Positions 1-9,519 of a DNA stretch of 64,000 nucleotides are shown here, one piece after another. Position numbers and translations under genes: made by a program. A model generated the notes under the pieces. The model did not search any database, was not told where the DNA came from, and saw only the letters and a program-made list of their open reading frames with translations. Origin of the DNA: Streptomyces olivaceoviridis (GTDB lineage: Bacteria; Actinomycetota; Actinomycetes; Streptomycetales; Streptomycetaceae); the NCBI RefSeq assembly GCF_014650115.1, contig NZ_BMUI01000005.1:1-64000 (forward strand). Direction: 5' to 3'. How positions within the stretch are numbered: position 1 is the stretch's first letter; each line of letters opens with the position of its first letter.

Positions 1-55
1 CAGCATCGCCTGCACCCTCATCTGCTACCGCAGACTCACCAAATGAGATGACCTC

Positions 56-532
56 TTAGGAACCCTCGCTGCCGCCCCCACCTGCTGGAAGAGCCTTGCT
101 CACATCATCATGAGGGACACGGTCCCGCTGACTCATCGCGGTCACGAGGGTGGAGGAGACGTGGGCCAGAGCGGGGTCGGCAGCGATGAAGAACGTTTCG
201 ACTCCGGCCAGCTCGTGGTTCATGCGGGCCATCGGCATTTCGTAGTCCAGGTCGCGAACGCCGCGGACCCCGCGAATGACGACGTCGATCCCGACTCGGC
301 GGCAGTAGTCGACCAGCAGGCCGCCGGTGTGGGAGTCGACGGTGACGTTGCTCAGGCCAGTTGCCGCCGCGCGGAGCCGCTCCAGCCGTTCCGTGACGGG
401 AAAGCGGCCGGCCTTGTTCGGATTGAACATCACGCACACGACGACCTCGTCGAACAGGAGGGCAGCGCGCCGGAGTACGTCCTGGTGCCCTTGGGTGACC
501 GGGTCGAAGGATCCTGGGAAAAGGGCTCGCAT
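56..532 (-). CDS. coaD: Phosphopantetheine adenylyltransferase
   Basis: Transfers AMP from ATP to 4'-phosphopantetheine, the fourth step of coenzyme A synthesis, in the cytosol. The 158-residue product has the family's usual length. It opens with the nucleotide-binding loop GSFDPVTQGH (residues 7-16, His16 being the conserved HxGH-type histidine). It also has the RGVR substrate-binding block (88-91) and a late VSSTLV segment matching the ISSS motif. The start is the ATG directly before RALFPGSF, because upstream residues of the longer reading frame do not look like protein. The usual neighbours rsmD, rpmF and recG are absent, so this may be a second, relocated copy. Identification is firm; essentiality cannot be judged from the window. 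Confidence 0.93.
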   Translation of the reverse strand: MRALFPGSFDPVTQGHQDVLRRAALLFDEVVVCVMFNPNKAGRFPVTERLERLRAAATGLSNVTVDSHTGGLLVDYCRRVGIDVVIRGVRGVRDLDYEMPMARMNHELAGVETFFIAADPALAHVSSTLVTAMSQRDRVPHDDVSKALPAGGGGSEGS

Positions 533-1319
533 GATCGGAGAGAGTAACAAGCAGCCGCCCCCGGCCGTGAAGTGCCAGGGCAGCCAAACAGGGGGGAACT
601 GCGGGCGGCCCCGGCGCATGGTGCCTGGCGTTATGCCGATCAGCGGAGCACATCTGGCGGAGCCGCCCGGCCGTCGTCGAGGTCGCGGCCTGTGACGACC
701 GGACGGCATTCTCGGTCCAGGAGCTACACGCCGGGCGGTGGGCGACCGCGACCGCGACCGCGGACACCATGCCCCGGGTTCCCGGGGAGGCCGGTGTACG
801 ACTGCTACCCGGACGTGCGCCAGGAGCTGGACCCGTGGCTACGCCGGGGCGTCTGGTACACCGCCAGGCACGGCCAGCAGTGGTTGGTGCCGCGGTCTTC
901 TTGCCGCGGCGACCGCTGCGGGCGAGTGCGCCGATGAGCTCCACCCGGCTCATCCTCGACCGGCCGGGCACGATCTGTTCGATCGCCCGCTGGAACAGCT
1001 CCGCCGCTGACCGCCCGGTGATGGTGTTCTCCCGCTCTTTGAGCCCTCACAGGCGGGCGGGTGGTCTTCTCCCTGGGGCCATCCGCATAAGGGCTACCGG
1101 GTCATCCCATCGAGCACACGAAGACGGATGCGCTGCTGCCGGGCATGGCCGAGCGCTACGACGTGCTGATCACCGCCAAGGGCGGGGGTCCCTCTGGTCA
1201 CGCCGGCCGAGGGCCATGCGGGACGGGCTTCGGCCGTGCTGCGCACCGGTCGTCGCGGGGCACGCCGGCGGGTCCGGCGTTCGCCGAGAGGCGTCCGCCA
1301 CGGCCTGGAGGACGCAGCC
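533..1319. other. No recognisable gene
   Basis: Reading frames here are GC-driven and none resembles a known protein. A few protein-like stretches on both strands (around 790-1050) could be degraded gene fragments, but I cannot name a family. Confidence 0.4.
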
Positions 1320-1461
1320 CGCATGGACCGATGTGCAGTGGTTCGGCTACCGCCGTGCCTCCATCGACTTCGTGGAGACCGGCTCCTCGCACATGGTCAT
1401 GCTCTCTCGCCCCGACGACGTCGTGGGCATCATCCTCCAAGCGGCCGAAGCAACCAAGTGA
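1320..1461 (+). pseudogene. 3' remnant of an alpha/beta hydrolase
   Basis: The last roughly 45 residues of an open frame read like the end of an alpha/beta hydrolase. A GSSHMVMLSRPDDVV block looks like the catalytic-histidine region (normally GH-x-M-x-E-x-P-x-x-V), followed by a short final helix. Nothing upstream in this frame gives a hydrolase core or a nucleophile elbow. An apparent AERYDVLITAKGG start near 1145 lies in another frame. I read it as a truncated, frameshifted relic upstream of an intact hydrolase of the same fold. Confidence 0.45.
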
Positions 1462-1616
1462 AACCGAGCGCGGCCCGGGTGGCATGACGGCCAGAAGCGG
1501 TCCGATCCGAGAAGATGCTCGCGCGTGGGCAGGGGTCGGCCGCCGTACCGCGTTCACCCGGGCGCAGCTCGACTCACACAACGCACAACTGAACATCCGA
1601 CACAGCAGGGGAATGA

Positions 1617-2450
1617 GTGATGAGTACAGTCACCACGCCGGACGGCACCGTCATCTTCTACAAGGACTGGGGCCCGCGGGACGCCCAGCCGATCGTCTTC
1701 CACCACGGTTGGCCGCTCAGCTCCGACGACTGGGATGCCCAGTTGCTGTTCTTCCTCTCCAAGGGGTACCGGGTCATCGCTCACGACCGCCGTGGCCACG
1801 GGCGATCCAGCCAGCCCTCGACCGGCCACGAGATGGACACCTACGTCGCCGACGTCAACGTACTGACCGACGCCCTGGACCTTCAGGGGGCAGTGCACAT
1901 CGGGCACTCCACCGGCGGCGGCGAGGTCACGCGCTATGTGGCACAGGCCAAGCCCGGCCGTGTCTCCAAGGCGGTACTCGTCGCGGCCGTCCCCCCGGTC
2001 ATGGTGAAGAAGGACAGCAACCCCGAGGGCACCCCGATCGAGGTCTTCGACGGATTCCGTGCGGCCCTCGCCGCCAACCGGGCCCAGTTCTTCATCGATG
2101 TCCCCGCCGGGCCCTTCTACGGCTTCAACCGGCCGGGGGCCCAGGTGTCCCAGGGACTGATCGACCGGTGGTGGTGGCAGGGCATGATGGGCGCGGCGAA
2201 CGCGCACTACGAGTGCATCAAGGCCTTCTCGGAAACCGACTTCACCGAGGACCTCAAGAAGATCGACGTCCCCGTCCTCGTGATGCACGGGACGGACGAC
2301 CAGGTCGTACCGTACGCTGACTCGGGCCCGAAGTCCGCCGAACTGCTCAGGAACGGCACGCTCAAGAGCTACGAGGGCTACCCCCACGGGATGCTGTCGA
2401 CGCACCCCGAGGTCCTCAACGCCGACATCCTCGCCTTCGTGGAGAGCTGA
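1617..2450 (+). CDS. Alpha/beta hydrolase, cofactor-free chloroperoxidase type
   Basis: A 277-residue alpha/beta hydrolase closest in appearance to bacterial non-haem chloroperoxidases and esterases, which make peracids that can oxidise halide. The triad is visible: nucleophile elbow GHSTGG with Ser98, the acid in HGTDDQVVPY (Asp227 or Asp228), and His257 in GYPHGML. The oxyanion motif HHGWPLSSDDW also fits the family. Translation may start at GTG 1617 or the adjacent ATG 1620. There is no signal peptide, so it is cytosolic. It stands alone, with a 26-bp palindrome 160 bp downstream. The physiological substrate is unknown; many relatives are simple esterases. Confidence 0.9.
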   Translation: MMSTVTTPDGTVIFYKDWGPRDAQPIVFHHGWPLSSDDWDAQLLFFLSKGYRVIAHDRRGHGRSSQPSTGHEMDTYVADVNVLTDALDLQGAVHIGHSTGGGEVTRYVAQAKPGRVSKAVLVAAVPPVMVKKDSNPEGTPIEVFDGFRAALAANRAQFFIDVPAGPFYGFNRPGAQVSQGLIDRWWWQGMMGAANAHYECIKAFSETDFTEDLKKIDVPVLVMHGTDDQVVPYADSGPKSAELLRNGTLKSYEGYPHGMLSTHPEVLNADILAFVES

Positions 2451-3240
2451 GACCGGACGGTCCCTCGCCACGCCAGCCGCATCCTCGCAGCGGCGCCCCA
2501 GCACGTGCCTGAAGGACGGGCTCGTCCCCTCGGTGATCACCGAGGCGGTACCGGACCGTACCGGCCCTCGGCGAACCCTGGAGACCACTTCCGTCGGCTG
2601 ACGACGCACACCGCGCGGCCGCGCATGCGCGGCCGCGCACTTCCTCGCCCTCCCCTGCTGAAGTCACAGTTCCGACCGAGGCCACGGCCGCAAGCGGCCC
2701 GCCTGAAGCAGCGTCCTGCACTGTCCTGGCAGCCCGCATGCCGGTCGCGGACCGGTCGGGGACGACCCAGGTGCACCATGCTGCCGGGGCAGGGCCCCTC
2801 CTCCGCCCGCACCGACACGTCGCCGCCGGCTTCGAGCGGGGCGCGCCTCAGAGTGGGGCCGCCGCTCCAAGGTGATCGAAATCGGCGCGTTCGACTACGA
2901 CAGTTCCAGTCGGCTGACGAGGGCCCCGAGGGTCGGCAGACGACCGCCTCCACCCCGTCCCTTCCTCCTCCTTGGCAAGTCAGCGTGTTGAAGGAGTCGT
3001 CAGTGAGAACAGTCGACGTACTTCGACGACTTGAGGCCTCTGAGGGGAACAACCTGGCCACCCGCACAGCACCCTCGATCCCCTGTTCGTCGTGCGTTCT
3101 GCCGCACCTGTCATGGGAGATCCCTCCAGTCGGCGTTCTCGGTCGGCGGAGCGCAGCCGGACGTGGGGCAATCGGCCGCCCGGACCGTTTGCGGTGCGGC
3201 GAGGTCCGGGCGTGTCAGGTCGTCAGGGAGGCCGGGCTGG
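2451..3240. other. Gene-free stretch
   Basis: About 790 bp between convergent genes. Apart from the palindrome at 2613-2638 I see no convincing coding sequence. Short protein-like patches near 2870-2950 are too degraded to assign. Confidence 0.5.
2613..2638. repeat. 26-bp perfect GC-rich palindrome
   Basis: Each half is GCGCGGCCGCGCA read toward the centre at 2625/2626, with no spacer. It lies about 160 bp beyond the chloroperoxidase stop. It could fold as a terminator-like hairpin or bind a dimeric protein; no T-tract follows. Confidence 0.6.
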
Positions 3241-4464
3241 TCAGGCGTTGTCCGGCCATGTCAGGCGTCGAGCGTAGTGGGCCCATACAGCGATGACCGC
3301 GAGGGCGGCTGTCATGCCGCCCAGGGTCATGACCGTCGAGGGTGAGCCGGCGTCGACGACGACTCCACCGGTCAGAGCGCCGAGGGAGATCGTGGCCTGG
3401 AAGGACGCGGTGAACATGACGGAAGCTGCTTCGGGGGTGTCGGGGCTCGCCTTGGTGAACCATGTCTGTGAGCAGACAGGGACCGCCCCGTATGCCATGC
3501 CCCAGACGATGAGGAGGGCGATCGCTCCGACTTTCCAGTGGCCCAGAACGGGCAGGAGCGAAGTGGCGCCGGCAATCATGCCGGCGGCGGTGCCGAAGGT
3601 GGCACGAGGGTGGCGTGCGACCAGGGACCCGCCCAGGAAGTTGCCGAGGACACCCGCTGCTCCGTAGGTGAGCAGGAAGACGGTGATGAGCCCGGAGCTG
3701 ACGTCGGTGACCTGCTCAAGAAACGAGGTGACGTAGGTGTACGTGCCGAAGTGCGCCAGCACGACCAGAACGGTCAGGGCCCATGCGAATCGGGTGGCGA
3801 CGCTGTTGAACATGTCACGGAGGACACCCAGGCGGGTGGTCTGGTGAGGTGGCAGTGGCGGCGTGACGAGCACCAGCATGGCCAGTACGCCGACGGTGAG
3901 GCCGCCCATGGCGATGAACGCGGTACGCCATCCGGCCAGGTCGCCAATGAATGTGCCGGCCGGCACGCCGAGTACGGAACCCAAGGGTACTGCGGAGAAG
4001 ATCACCGCTGTGGCTCGGCCGACGGATTCGGCGGGTACCAGGCGTTCGGCCAGTGAGGCGCCGATGGACCAGAAACCGCCGATGACGATGCCGACGATGA
4101 TGCGGGAGACCAGGACCAGCCAGTAGTCGGGGGCTGCTGCTGCCAGGAAGTTCGCTGCGGCGAGCAGGACCATGAAGGCGCACAGCATCAGGCGGCGGTC
4201 GACCCGCCCGGTCGCGACGGTGACGACGGGGGCGGCAATCGCGGCGAGGAAACCGGGCATGGTCATCATCAGTCCGGCCATGCCGTCGGAGATGGTGAAG
4301 CTGGCACCGACCTTGGTCAGAAGTCCGATAGGGAGGATTTCTGTGGTGACGATGGAGAAGATGCCCAGCATCACCGCCACGACGGCCAGCCATCCGATCA
4401 CCGGGGCGCGGTGCGATGAATCGGTTCCGTCAGGATCGCGCGCGGTGGTGGTGGGTGCAGCCAT
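3241..4464 (-). CDS. MFS transporter, DHA1 family
   Basis: A 407-residue inner-membrane drug/metabolite exporter of the DHA1 (drug:H+ antiporter, 12-helix) type. Hydrophobic segments are spread over residues 23-390. The LPIGLLTKVGASF region of TM1 and the TGRVDRR loop between TM2 and TM3 match the family's motif A position. The TM4-5 region GIVIGGFWSIGASL followed by VPLGSVLGVPAGT corresponds to the antiporter motif. It resembles AraJ/PbuE-like sugar or purine exporters, but the substrate cannot be inferred. It starts at an ATG with a hydrophilic 20-residue leader and is monocistronic. Confidence 0.9.
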   Translation of the reverse strand: MAAPTTTARDPDGTDSSHRAPVIGWLAVVAVMLGIFSIVTTEILPIGLLTKVGASFTISDGMAGLMMTMPGFLAAIAAPVVTVATGRVDRRLMLCAFMVLLAAANFLAAAAPDYWLVLVSRIIVGIVIGGFWSIGASLAERLVPAESVGRATAVIFSAVPLGSVLGVPAGTFIGDLAGWRTAFIAMGGLTVGVLAMLVLVTPPLPPHQTTRLGVLRDMFNSVATRFAWALTVLVVLAHFGTYTYVTSFLEQVTDVSSGLITVFLLTYGAAGVLGNFLGGSLVARHPRATFGTAAGMIAGATSLLPVLGHWKVGAIALLIVWGMAYGAVPVCSQTWFTKASPDTPEAASVMFTASFQATISLGALTGGVVVDAGSPSTVMTLGGMTAALAVIAVWAHYARRLTWPDNA

Positions 4465-5226
4465 GAAATCCGTCCTGTGATGTGCGTGCTGTTGCCTGAT
4501 CAGTTCAGCAGGTGGAGCGGGGCAAGAGCTGGCAGGTTTGCGACGTCAGCGCTGTCTGAAGGGTGTCGTCGCAAATCTGCTGATGGGCGTCCCTACTGTC
4601 GTTGCACATCGTGGGTTTGAAGAGGGGGTTGTTTGTCGAAGGTGTGAGGCCGCGCAGTTCATGCGTACTCCATGCGGATATGGCTTTCGGCGTCGACCGG
4701 TCCTGTGTGGTCGGCCCGGGGTACGAATTCGCCTGCTGGGCCCCGAGGGACGCTCAGGGCCGCGATGCCTGCCGTGTGAAGCGGCGGTGGAGCATGGAGC
4801 AGTTGCCCGGCGCACACCATCGCGGTACCGGCCTGGCCGAACGTGCGTCAGGAGTCGCCGGTTGCTGCTGCTGTCCAGGCGCTGCCTACAGCACATGACG
4901 CAGTATCCCGTGTCGTCGCCGCGTCGCCGGGGGTGTTCGTGCTCGCGGCGGCCGTGCTACGGGATGGCCGACGGGCGAGTGCGCGCTGGGCGCGCGCTGC
5001 CGTTTTGACCATCCTGGCCGCCCTGACCGCCCGATACCCGCATGTGAAGCCTGACCCGGCTGCCCGACAGGCCGGCAGCGTGCCGAGTGCCTGACAGGGC
5101 TGCTGGCGATCGTCAACGGTGCGGTCACCCAGGGGCTCACGGCCGCAACGCGGAGCCCCACTGCGGCCATGGTGGATGCGTAGAGCGTCAGATGCGAGGC
5201 GGTCGAGTGTCTGCCGGTGTGGGGGC
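4465..5226. other. Gene-free stretch
   Basis: About 760 bp with no convincing gene on either strand. The first 100 bp are the promoter side of the MFS gene and contain a short lower-GC segment. Confidence 0.5.
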
Positions 5227-5628
5227 TCACTTCACCTTGACCGCCACGGTGGGCGAGTAGACCTTCTCGGACCCGCTCACGCCCGCGATCCGCAGATGCT
5301 CGGCACCCTTGGTGTTGAGCTTGGCGCTCAAGGCGTACGAGCTGCCCTTCTTGACCTTGGCCGTCGACCTGAGCGGGATCCACTTGCCGGACTTCTCGTG
5401 CTGGAGCACGTGCGGGGAACCGACCTTCAGACCCTTGGTACGGCCGGTGAACGTCACCTTGCCCCCGGCCTTCACCTCGGTCTTGTCGGCCTTCACGGTG
5501 ATCGAGGCCATGCTGCCGGGGGACGGGCTCGCGGCCAGGGCCCCGCTCGTCCCACCGGAGAGCAGCGCCACGGAGAGAGCACCGGCACCGAACGTACGAA
5601 GGCAGTGGTGACGCAGTACGGAGGTCAT
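5227..5628 (-). CDS. Secreted protein with an Ig-like fold
   Basis: A 133-residue exported protein. Residues 1-33 form a Sec signal peptide: basic start, then GAGALSVALLSGG, then an ALAA cleavage site. The mature part looks like a single bacterial Ig-like beta sandwich (ITVKADKTEVKAGGKVTFTG, then alternating strands ending VYSPTVAVKVK). It is lysine-rich, unusual for this genome, and has no cysteines or catalytic residues. Such proteins are common in Streptomyces and of unknown role. It stands alone. Confidence 0.75.
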   Translation of the reverse strand: MTSVLRHHCLRTFGAGALSVALLSGGTSGALAASPSPGSMASITVKADKTEVKAGGKVTFTGRTKGLKVGSPHVLQHEKSGKWIPLRSTAKVKKGSSYALSAKLNTKGAEHLRIAGVSGSEKVYSPTVAVKVK

Positions 5629-5905
5629 GTCTGTCTCCCGCCCTGTCGCTCAACGGACCCTCCCAGGCCGGCGCCGAGACGCCACGCTCGCCACTCCAGA
5701 GCCGCACTGGCCACAGCGGCCACCCCCGTCACACCAGCCACATGACCTGGCCTTCCACCAGGCCGGCCCCGCCCCGAAACCCGACGGCCGGCAACACCGG
5801 TCACGCGGTGGCTCTCTCCAACTGCTGCGCGACGTCGCCACCGCCCACCGTGCTACCGACCAAGCGGCTCTGTGATGGCATCCGCCGGTCGAGGACCGTA
5901 GTCGC

Positions 5906-6265
5906 TCACAGCCGGGTGGCCAGCCAGAGGGTCACGGCCGCGGTAACGGTGAGTCCGGCGTTGAGTGTGATCCGGCGGTCTTCGCCCATCAAGTGGACGG
6001 TGATCGCGCCGGTCTGTAGGAGTATGAAGCCGATGGCCGCGGCCGGCGCGAGCAAGGGAGCGATGCCGGTCAGCGGCGGCAGGATCAAGCCGGCCGCGCC
6101 GAGTACTTCGACCGCCCCCAGCGCCCTGACGGCAGGCAAGGGTATGCGGTCGACCCAGGCCATCATCGGCCGGAGTTGATCGCGGCTGCGGATCACCTTC
6201 AGCGTGCCTGCGTAGACGTAGAAGATGGCGAGCAGTCCCGCGACGGTCCAATAGGAGATGTTCAT
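5906..6265 (-). CDS. DoxX-family membrane protein
   Basis: A 119-residue protein with four predicted membrane helices (about 5-22, 45-63, 66-85 and 98-117), the usual DoxX-like layout and length. It begins with the YWTVAGLLAIFYVYAGTLKV pattern and carries the charged GEDRRITLN loop before the last helix. It lies 172 bp downstream of the cupin gene on the same strand and may be co-transcribed with it. The biochemical role of DoxX-like proteins is mostly unclear; redox stress is a frequent theme. Confidence 0.85.
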   Translation of the reverse strand: MNISYWTVAGLLAIFYVYAGTLKVIRSRDQLRPMMAWVDRIPLPAVRALGAVEVLGAAGLILPPLTGIAPLLAPAAAIGFILLQTGAITVHLMGEDRRITLNAGLTVTAAVTLWLATRL

Positions 6266-6437
6266 GGTTCCCGTTCATGGGCCACCGGTTCACGGGGACC
6301 CGTCGAGTGCGTCAATCACCAGAAGAGCCCTGGTCAAGGCCCGGTCCGTTTTGGAGGGACCCGGAGGCCGAAGAGGCGGCAGTGCCACCGCCCTGCCGGG
6401 CGAAAGGAGAGTGGCCGGGCCGGGCGTGCCGTCGGCT

Positions 6438-6938
6438 TCAGGCGAGGTCGGTGGCGGGCTCGGTCGCGTAGCGGCTCATCGCGTCGATGTTGGCCTGTGG
6501 TGTCAGCGGCCGGCCGTCGGCGAGCACTTCCTGGAGGTCCCGGAAGTACTGCACGTACAGGTCGGGGGTGAACGTGCTGAGCATGCGGGCGGGTTGGTCG
6601 GTCAGGTTGGCGAAGGTGTGTGGGGTACCGGGCGGAACCATCACGAGCGTGCCCGTGGTGGCGTCGTAGTCCTCGTCCCCGACGGTGAACCGCACGGTGC
6701 CGGACAGGATGTAGAAGCCCTCGTCGTGTCGGGCGTGGCGGTGCTGCGGCGGTCCCTGGGTGTGCGGGGCGAGGACGGACTCGGCGATCGCGAGGCGGTG
6801 CCCGGTGTGGCTGCCGTCCTCCAGAATCCGCATGCGCGTGGTACCCAGACCGATCGTCTCACCATCGTCGGGACCCACCACCGATACAGCGGGGTGGGTC
6901 TGCGGCTCGCTGGTCGTCGCTTCTTCGGTCATGCTCAC
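6438..6938 (-). CDS. Cupin-domain protein
   Basis: A 166-residue single-domain cupin. The metal-binding set is present: QHRHARHDE gives His66, His68 and Glu73, and VPPGTPHTF gives His107. The GFYILSGTVRF strand is typical of motif 1. Such proteins act as small-molecule dioxygenases, isomerases or binding proteins; the substrate is not evident. It diverges from a LysR gene across a 75-bp gap holding a palindromic operator candidate, so it is probably the LysR target. Confidence 0.88.
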   Translation of the reverse strand: MSMTEEATTSEPQTHPAVSVVGPDDGETIGLGTTRMRILEDGSHTGHRLAIAESVLAPHTQGPPQHRHARHDEGFYILSGTVRFTVGDEDYDATTGTLVMVPPGTPHTFANLTDQPARMLSTFTPDLYVQYFRDLQEVLADGRPLTPQANIDAMSRYATEPATDLA

Positions 6939-6988
6939 GAGTTCACCGCCGGGGACCCGCCCGTGTCCAAGACCTGTCCCGCGGCGCC

Positions 6989-7005
6989 GATACCTCGTGG
7001 GTATC
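6989..7005. promoter_or_regulatory. Palindromic operator candidate between cupin and LysR genes
   Basis: GATACC-TCGTG-GGTATC is a perfect inverted repeat with 6-bp arms and a 5-bp spacer. It contains the T-N11-A spacing typical of LysR-type binding sites and sits 8 bp upstream of the LysR start in the divergent intergenic space. Confidence 0.65.
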
Positions 7006-7013
7006 GTTGCAGC

Positions 7014-7865
7014 GTGGAGCTACGGACCTTGCGCTACTTCGTGGCGGTCGCCGAGGAACTCCACTTCGGCCGGGCCGCCACCCGTCTGCACATGAGCCAG
7101 CCGCCACTGAGCCGGGCGATCAGGCAGTTGGAGGCCGATGTCGGGGCCCTGCTCCTCGCCCGCTCGCCTGCCGGCGTCACACTCACTGCGGCGGGCACGG
7201 TGCTGCTCGACGAGGCGCGGGCCCTGCTCGACCATGCCGACCGCGTCCGGGTACGCGTGAGCGCGGCGGCCGGCGCCGCGACCATCACCATCGGCATCCT
7301 GGGCGACGGCACCGACCCGGGAGTGGCCAGGCTGGCCGCCGCCTATCGCCGACACCACCCCGCGATCGACATCCGCGTCCGCGACACCGATCTGACCGAT
7401 CCCACCTGCGGGCTGCGCGCCGGACTGGTCGACGTCGCCCTCACCCGGGCGCCGTTCGACGAGACCGCCCTGACGGTGCGTGCACTGCGGACCGATCCGG
7501 TCGGCGTGGTCCTGCGCGCCGACGATCCGCTGGCCCGCCGAGACGGGCTGCGACTGGCGGAACTGAGCGACCGCCGCTGGTTCCAGTTCCCGCCGGGCAC
7601 CGACCCCATCTGGCAGTCGTACTGGAACGGGGGCGGACCGCGCGAGGGCCCAGAGGTGCGCGCCGTCCAGGAATGCCTGCACGCCGTGCTGTGGAACGGC
7701 ACGGTCGGCCTGGCCCCGCTCGGACACGACCTGCCCACGGAGCTGACCGTGGTGCCGCTGATCGACATGCCGCCGAGCCGAGTGGTGGCGGTGTGGAACG
7801 AGGGTGACACCAACCCGTTGATCCGGTCCTTCATCGAGATCGCGACCAGCGCGTACCGTCACTGA
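7014..7865 (+). CDS. LysR-family transcriptional regulator
   Basis: A 283-residue regulator with the standard layout. A winged HTH occupies residues 1-60 (ELRTLRYFVAVAEELHFGRA, then SQPPLSRAIRQLE), followed by a periplasmic-binding-type effector domain from about residue 88. GTG 7014 is chosen because the HTH begins directly there. It lacks the last helix of longer members but is otherwise complete. It is divergent from the cupin/DoxX unit with a palindrome between them, implying autoregulation and control of the cupin in response to an unknown ligand. Confidence 0.92.
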   Translation: MELRTLRYFVAVAEELHFGRAATRLHMSQPPLSRAIRQLEADVGALLLARSPAGVTLTAAGTVLLDEARALLDHADRVRVRVSAAAGAATITIGILGDGTDPGVARLAAAYRRHHPAIDIRVRDTDLTDPTCGLRAGLVDVALTRAPFDETALTVRALRTDPVGVVLRADDPLARRDGLRLAELSDRRWFQFPPGTDPIWQSYWNGGGPREGPEVRAVQECLHAVLWNGTVGLAPLGHDLPTELTVVPLIDMPPSRVVAVWNEGDTNPLIRSFIEIATSAYRH

Positions 7866-7866
7866 C

Positions 7867-7881
7867 CACCGGCAACCGGTG
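7867..7881 (+). terminator. Hairpin after the LysR gene
   Basis: CACCGG-CAA-CCGGTG begins one base after the LysR stop. The 6-bp GC-rich stem has a 3-nt loop and no U-tract, as is usual in streptomycetes. Confidence 0.4.
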
Positions 7882-8065
7882 CTGCCGCAACTCGTGAACG
7901 ATTCGAACGCCACGGCCCCGGGGGCTGCCTCCCAAATGGTGAACATCCGCTGTTCTTGTCGCATACGGAGCCAAGTCGGCGAGCCCGGCGACCGTTGGTG
8001 GCCCTCGGGAGTACCGGCATCGGGGGTAGTGGTCGGGCTTTCGGTTTGCTGACCGCGGGCGGGGC

Positions 8066-8760
8066 ATCGCTTGGTACGTCCGCGGATGGCGAGGACTCCC
8101 AGGGCGAGGAGCGCGGGTTCGAGGAGGCGGGAGGCCATCTCGATGTAGGTGTCGGCGGTGGTCAGGTTCTGTCCGCTGGAGCGGAAGACGACCGAGTTGA
8201 TCGCGACGCGGGTCGCTTTCGCCACGCGGGCCCAGGTCATGCGCTTGGGCCAACCGCCGTGCGGTGGGGTCCGGTGTGCTGGTTTTCAGACTGATCCTGC
8301 TGCCGTTCAGGGTTCCGGCGGGGTCGGGGTCGTCGGTGGGCAGGCCGACGCCCATGAGGAGCAGCACGGTCAAGGTCATGGCGGCGAGCAGCCAGGCGAA
8401 GGCACGGGAGGCGCGCAAGCCGTAGCCGGACAGCGGCCAGCACCCCCACAGCAGGCGGCGTTCACCCTTCGTGGTGCCGGCCGTGTCGTGGCGGCGCACC
8501 TCGCATTCCTCGTAGTAGAAGTCGGCGACGCCCGGTTCGTTCCTGCCGTCCTCGAACGCTTTGCGCAGGTGTCGGTACAGCGCGGCGACGTCTTCCGGAC
8601 CGGGGGTGCGGGCCGGGTCAGGGTGGTGCGGGCCGGGGCTTCGGGCAAGGGCGCTGCGTGCGGGGCGGGTGTCGGAGGCTGTGTAGGAGAACGGAGCGAT
8701 GCCGAGCGGGTCGCGCGGGGCCGAGTAGTCGAGCAGGGGCCTGGTAGGTGGTGGGGTGTC
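8066..8760 (-). pseudogene. Frameshifted membrane protein of the pentapeptide-repeat-linked type
   Basis: Two adjacent minus-strand frames together give the C-terminal half of a membrane protein common in Streptomyces, usually found after pentapeptide repeats. The first frame carries LYRHLRKAFEDGRNEPG, FYYEECEVRRH and a helix AFAWLLAAMTLTVLLLMGVG. The second carries INSVVFRSSGQNLTT, TYIEMASRLLEP and a final helix ending RGRTKR. The frame changes between about 8240 and 8290, and no stop follows the expected terminus. The repeat-bearing N-terminal part is not recognisable. I interpret it as a decayed gene; a sequencing error is the alternative. Confidence 0.65.
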
Positions 8761-8959
8761 GAGGTGGTGCAGGCCGCGGCGATCACGGTCGAGGCGAGGG
8801 CGCCCGGTGGCGGGAGCTGTACGGGGCGGCGTCCGGTCAGGGCGCGGATGCGGCGTCCAGGTCGTCCCAGGCCACTGCGGGCGGCGTCGGGGTCGGTGGG
8901 GCGGGAGCCCAGTCCGAGGGTGGTGGTGATGGCGTGGCGGGTGCGCGAATGATCGAAGC

Positions 8960-9467
8960 CGCTGTCTCGACCACCGCTGCTGTGTAGGTCCGCACAGGCG
9001 GGGTCCTCGGCGAAACATGCCTGGAACTCCACCTTCCAGTACTGAGGCTGCCAGTACGCCTGCTGCCGATCGCTGATTTCGTTGACCGCGAGCAGCCGTC
9101 CAAGAGACAGCGCGGGCCGGTTCGGTCCATTCCCAGACGTCCCACTCAACGATGAAGCCGCCCCGTCGTCCTCAGGACCCTCGATCCCCTCGACTGGTAC
9201 CTGCACGCATTCTTGAAAGGCATCCCATGCCGCCTCCATGGTGCAAGCACCAGCGGCGGCGCCGTGCCGGCCCAGTATTTCCTCGAACGCTGCGGCGCTG
9301 GACCGCCAGGAAATGGACATGCCGCCAGACTTGAAGACAGGCCCGCTACAGGGTCTTACGAGCCGCGAATAGTCCCGGGTGAGCAGTACATCGCTTGGTG
9401 CCGGGCCAGCACACAGGACATCCTCACTATCCGTGACGATACATTCGCGTGGTTCGTAACCGGCCAT
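8960..9467 (-). CDS. Hypothetical protein, end uncertain
   Basis: From ATG 9467 the minus strand encodes about 170 residues that look like real protein: acidic, with aromatic clusters such as QQAYWQPQYWKVEFQACF and balanced composition. Codon GC is lower than in neighbours. It runs without a stop into the decayed membrane-protein gene downstream, so its original C-terminus appears lost or fused. I recognise no family. It overlaps the start region of the divergent small gene at 9520 only in regulatory sequence. Confidence 0.4.
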
Positions 9468-9519
9468 GCCTGGAACTCTTGTCAGAAGCAGACGAACCCA
9501 ACACAAAGGACGAGTTTGT

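Noticed and set aside
108..971. Long minus-strand frame overlapping coaD
   Set aside because: It is the coaD sequence in another frame with Arg/Pro-rich composition; coaD's motifs settle the true frame.
1145..2320. Long plus-strand frame over the chloroperoxidase gene, opening with AERYDVLITAKGGGPSG
   Set aside because: The opening hinted at ribosomal protein S9, but the similarity is only a few residues and the rest is an out-of-frame reading of the hydrolase.
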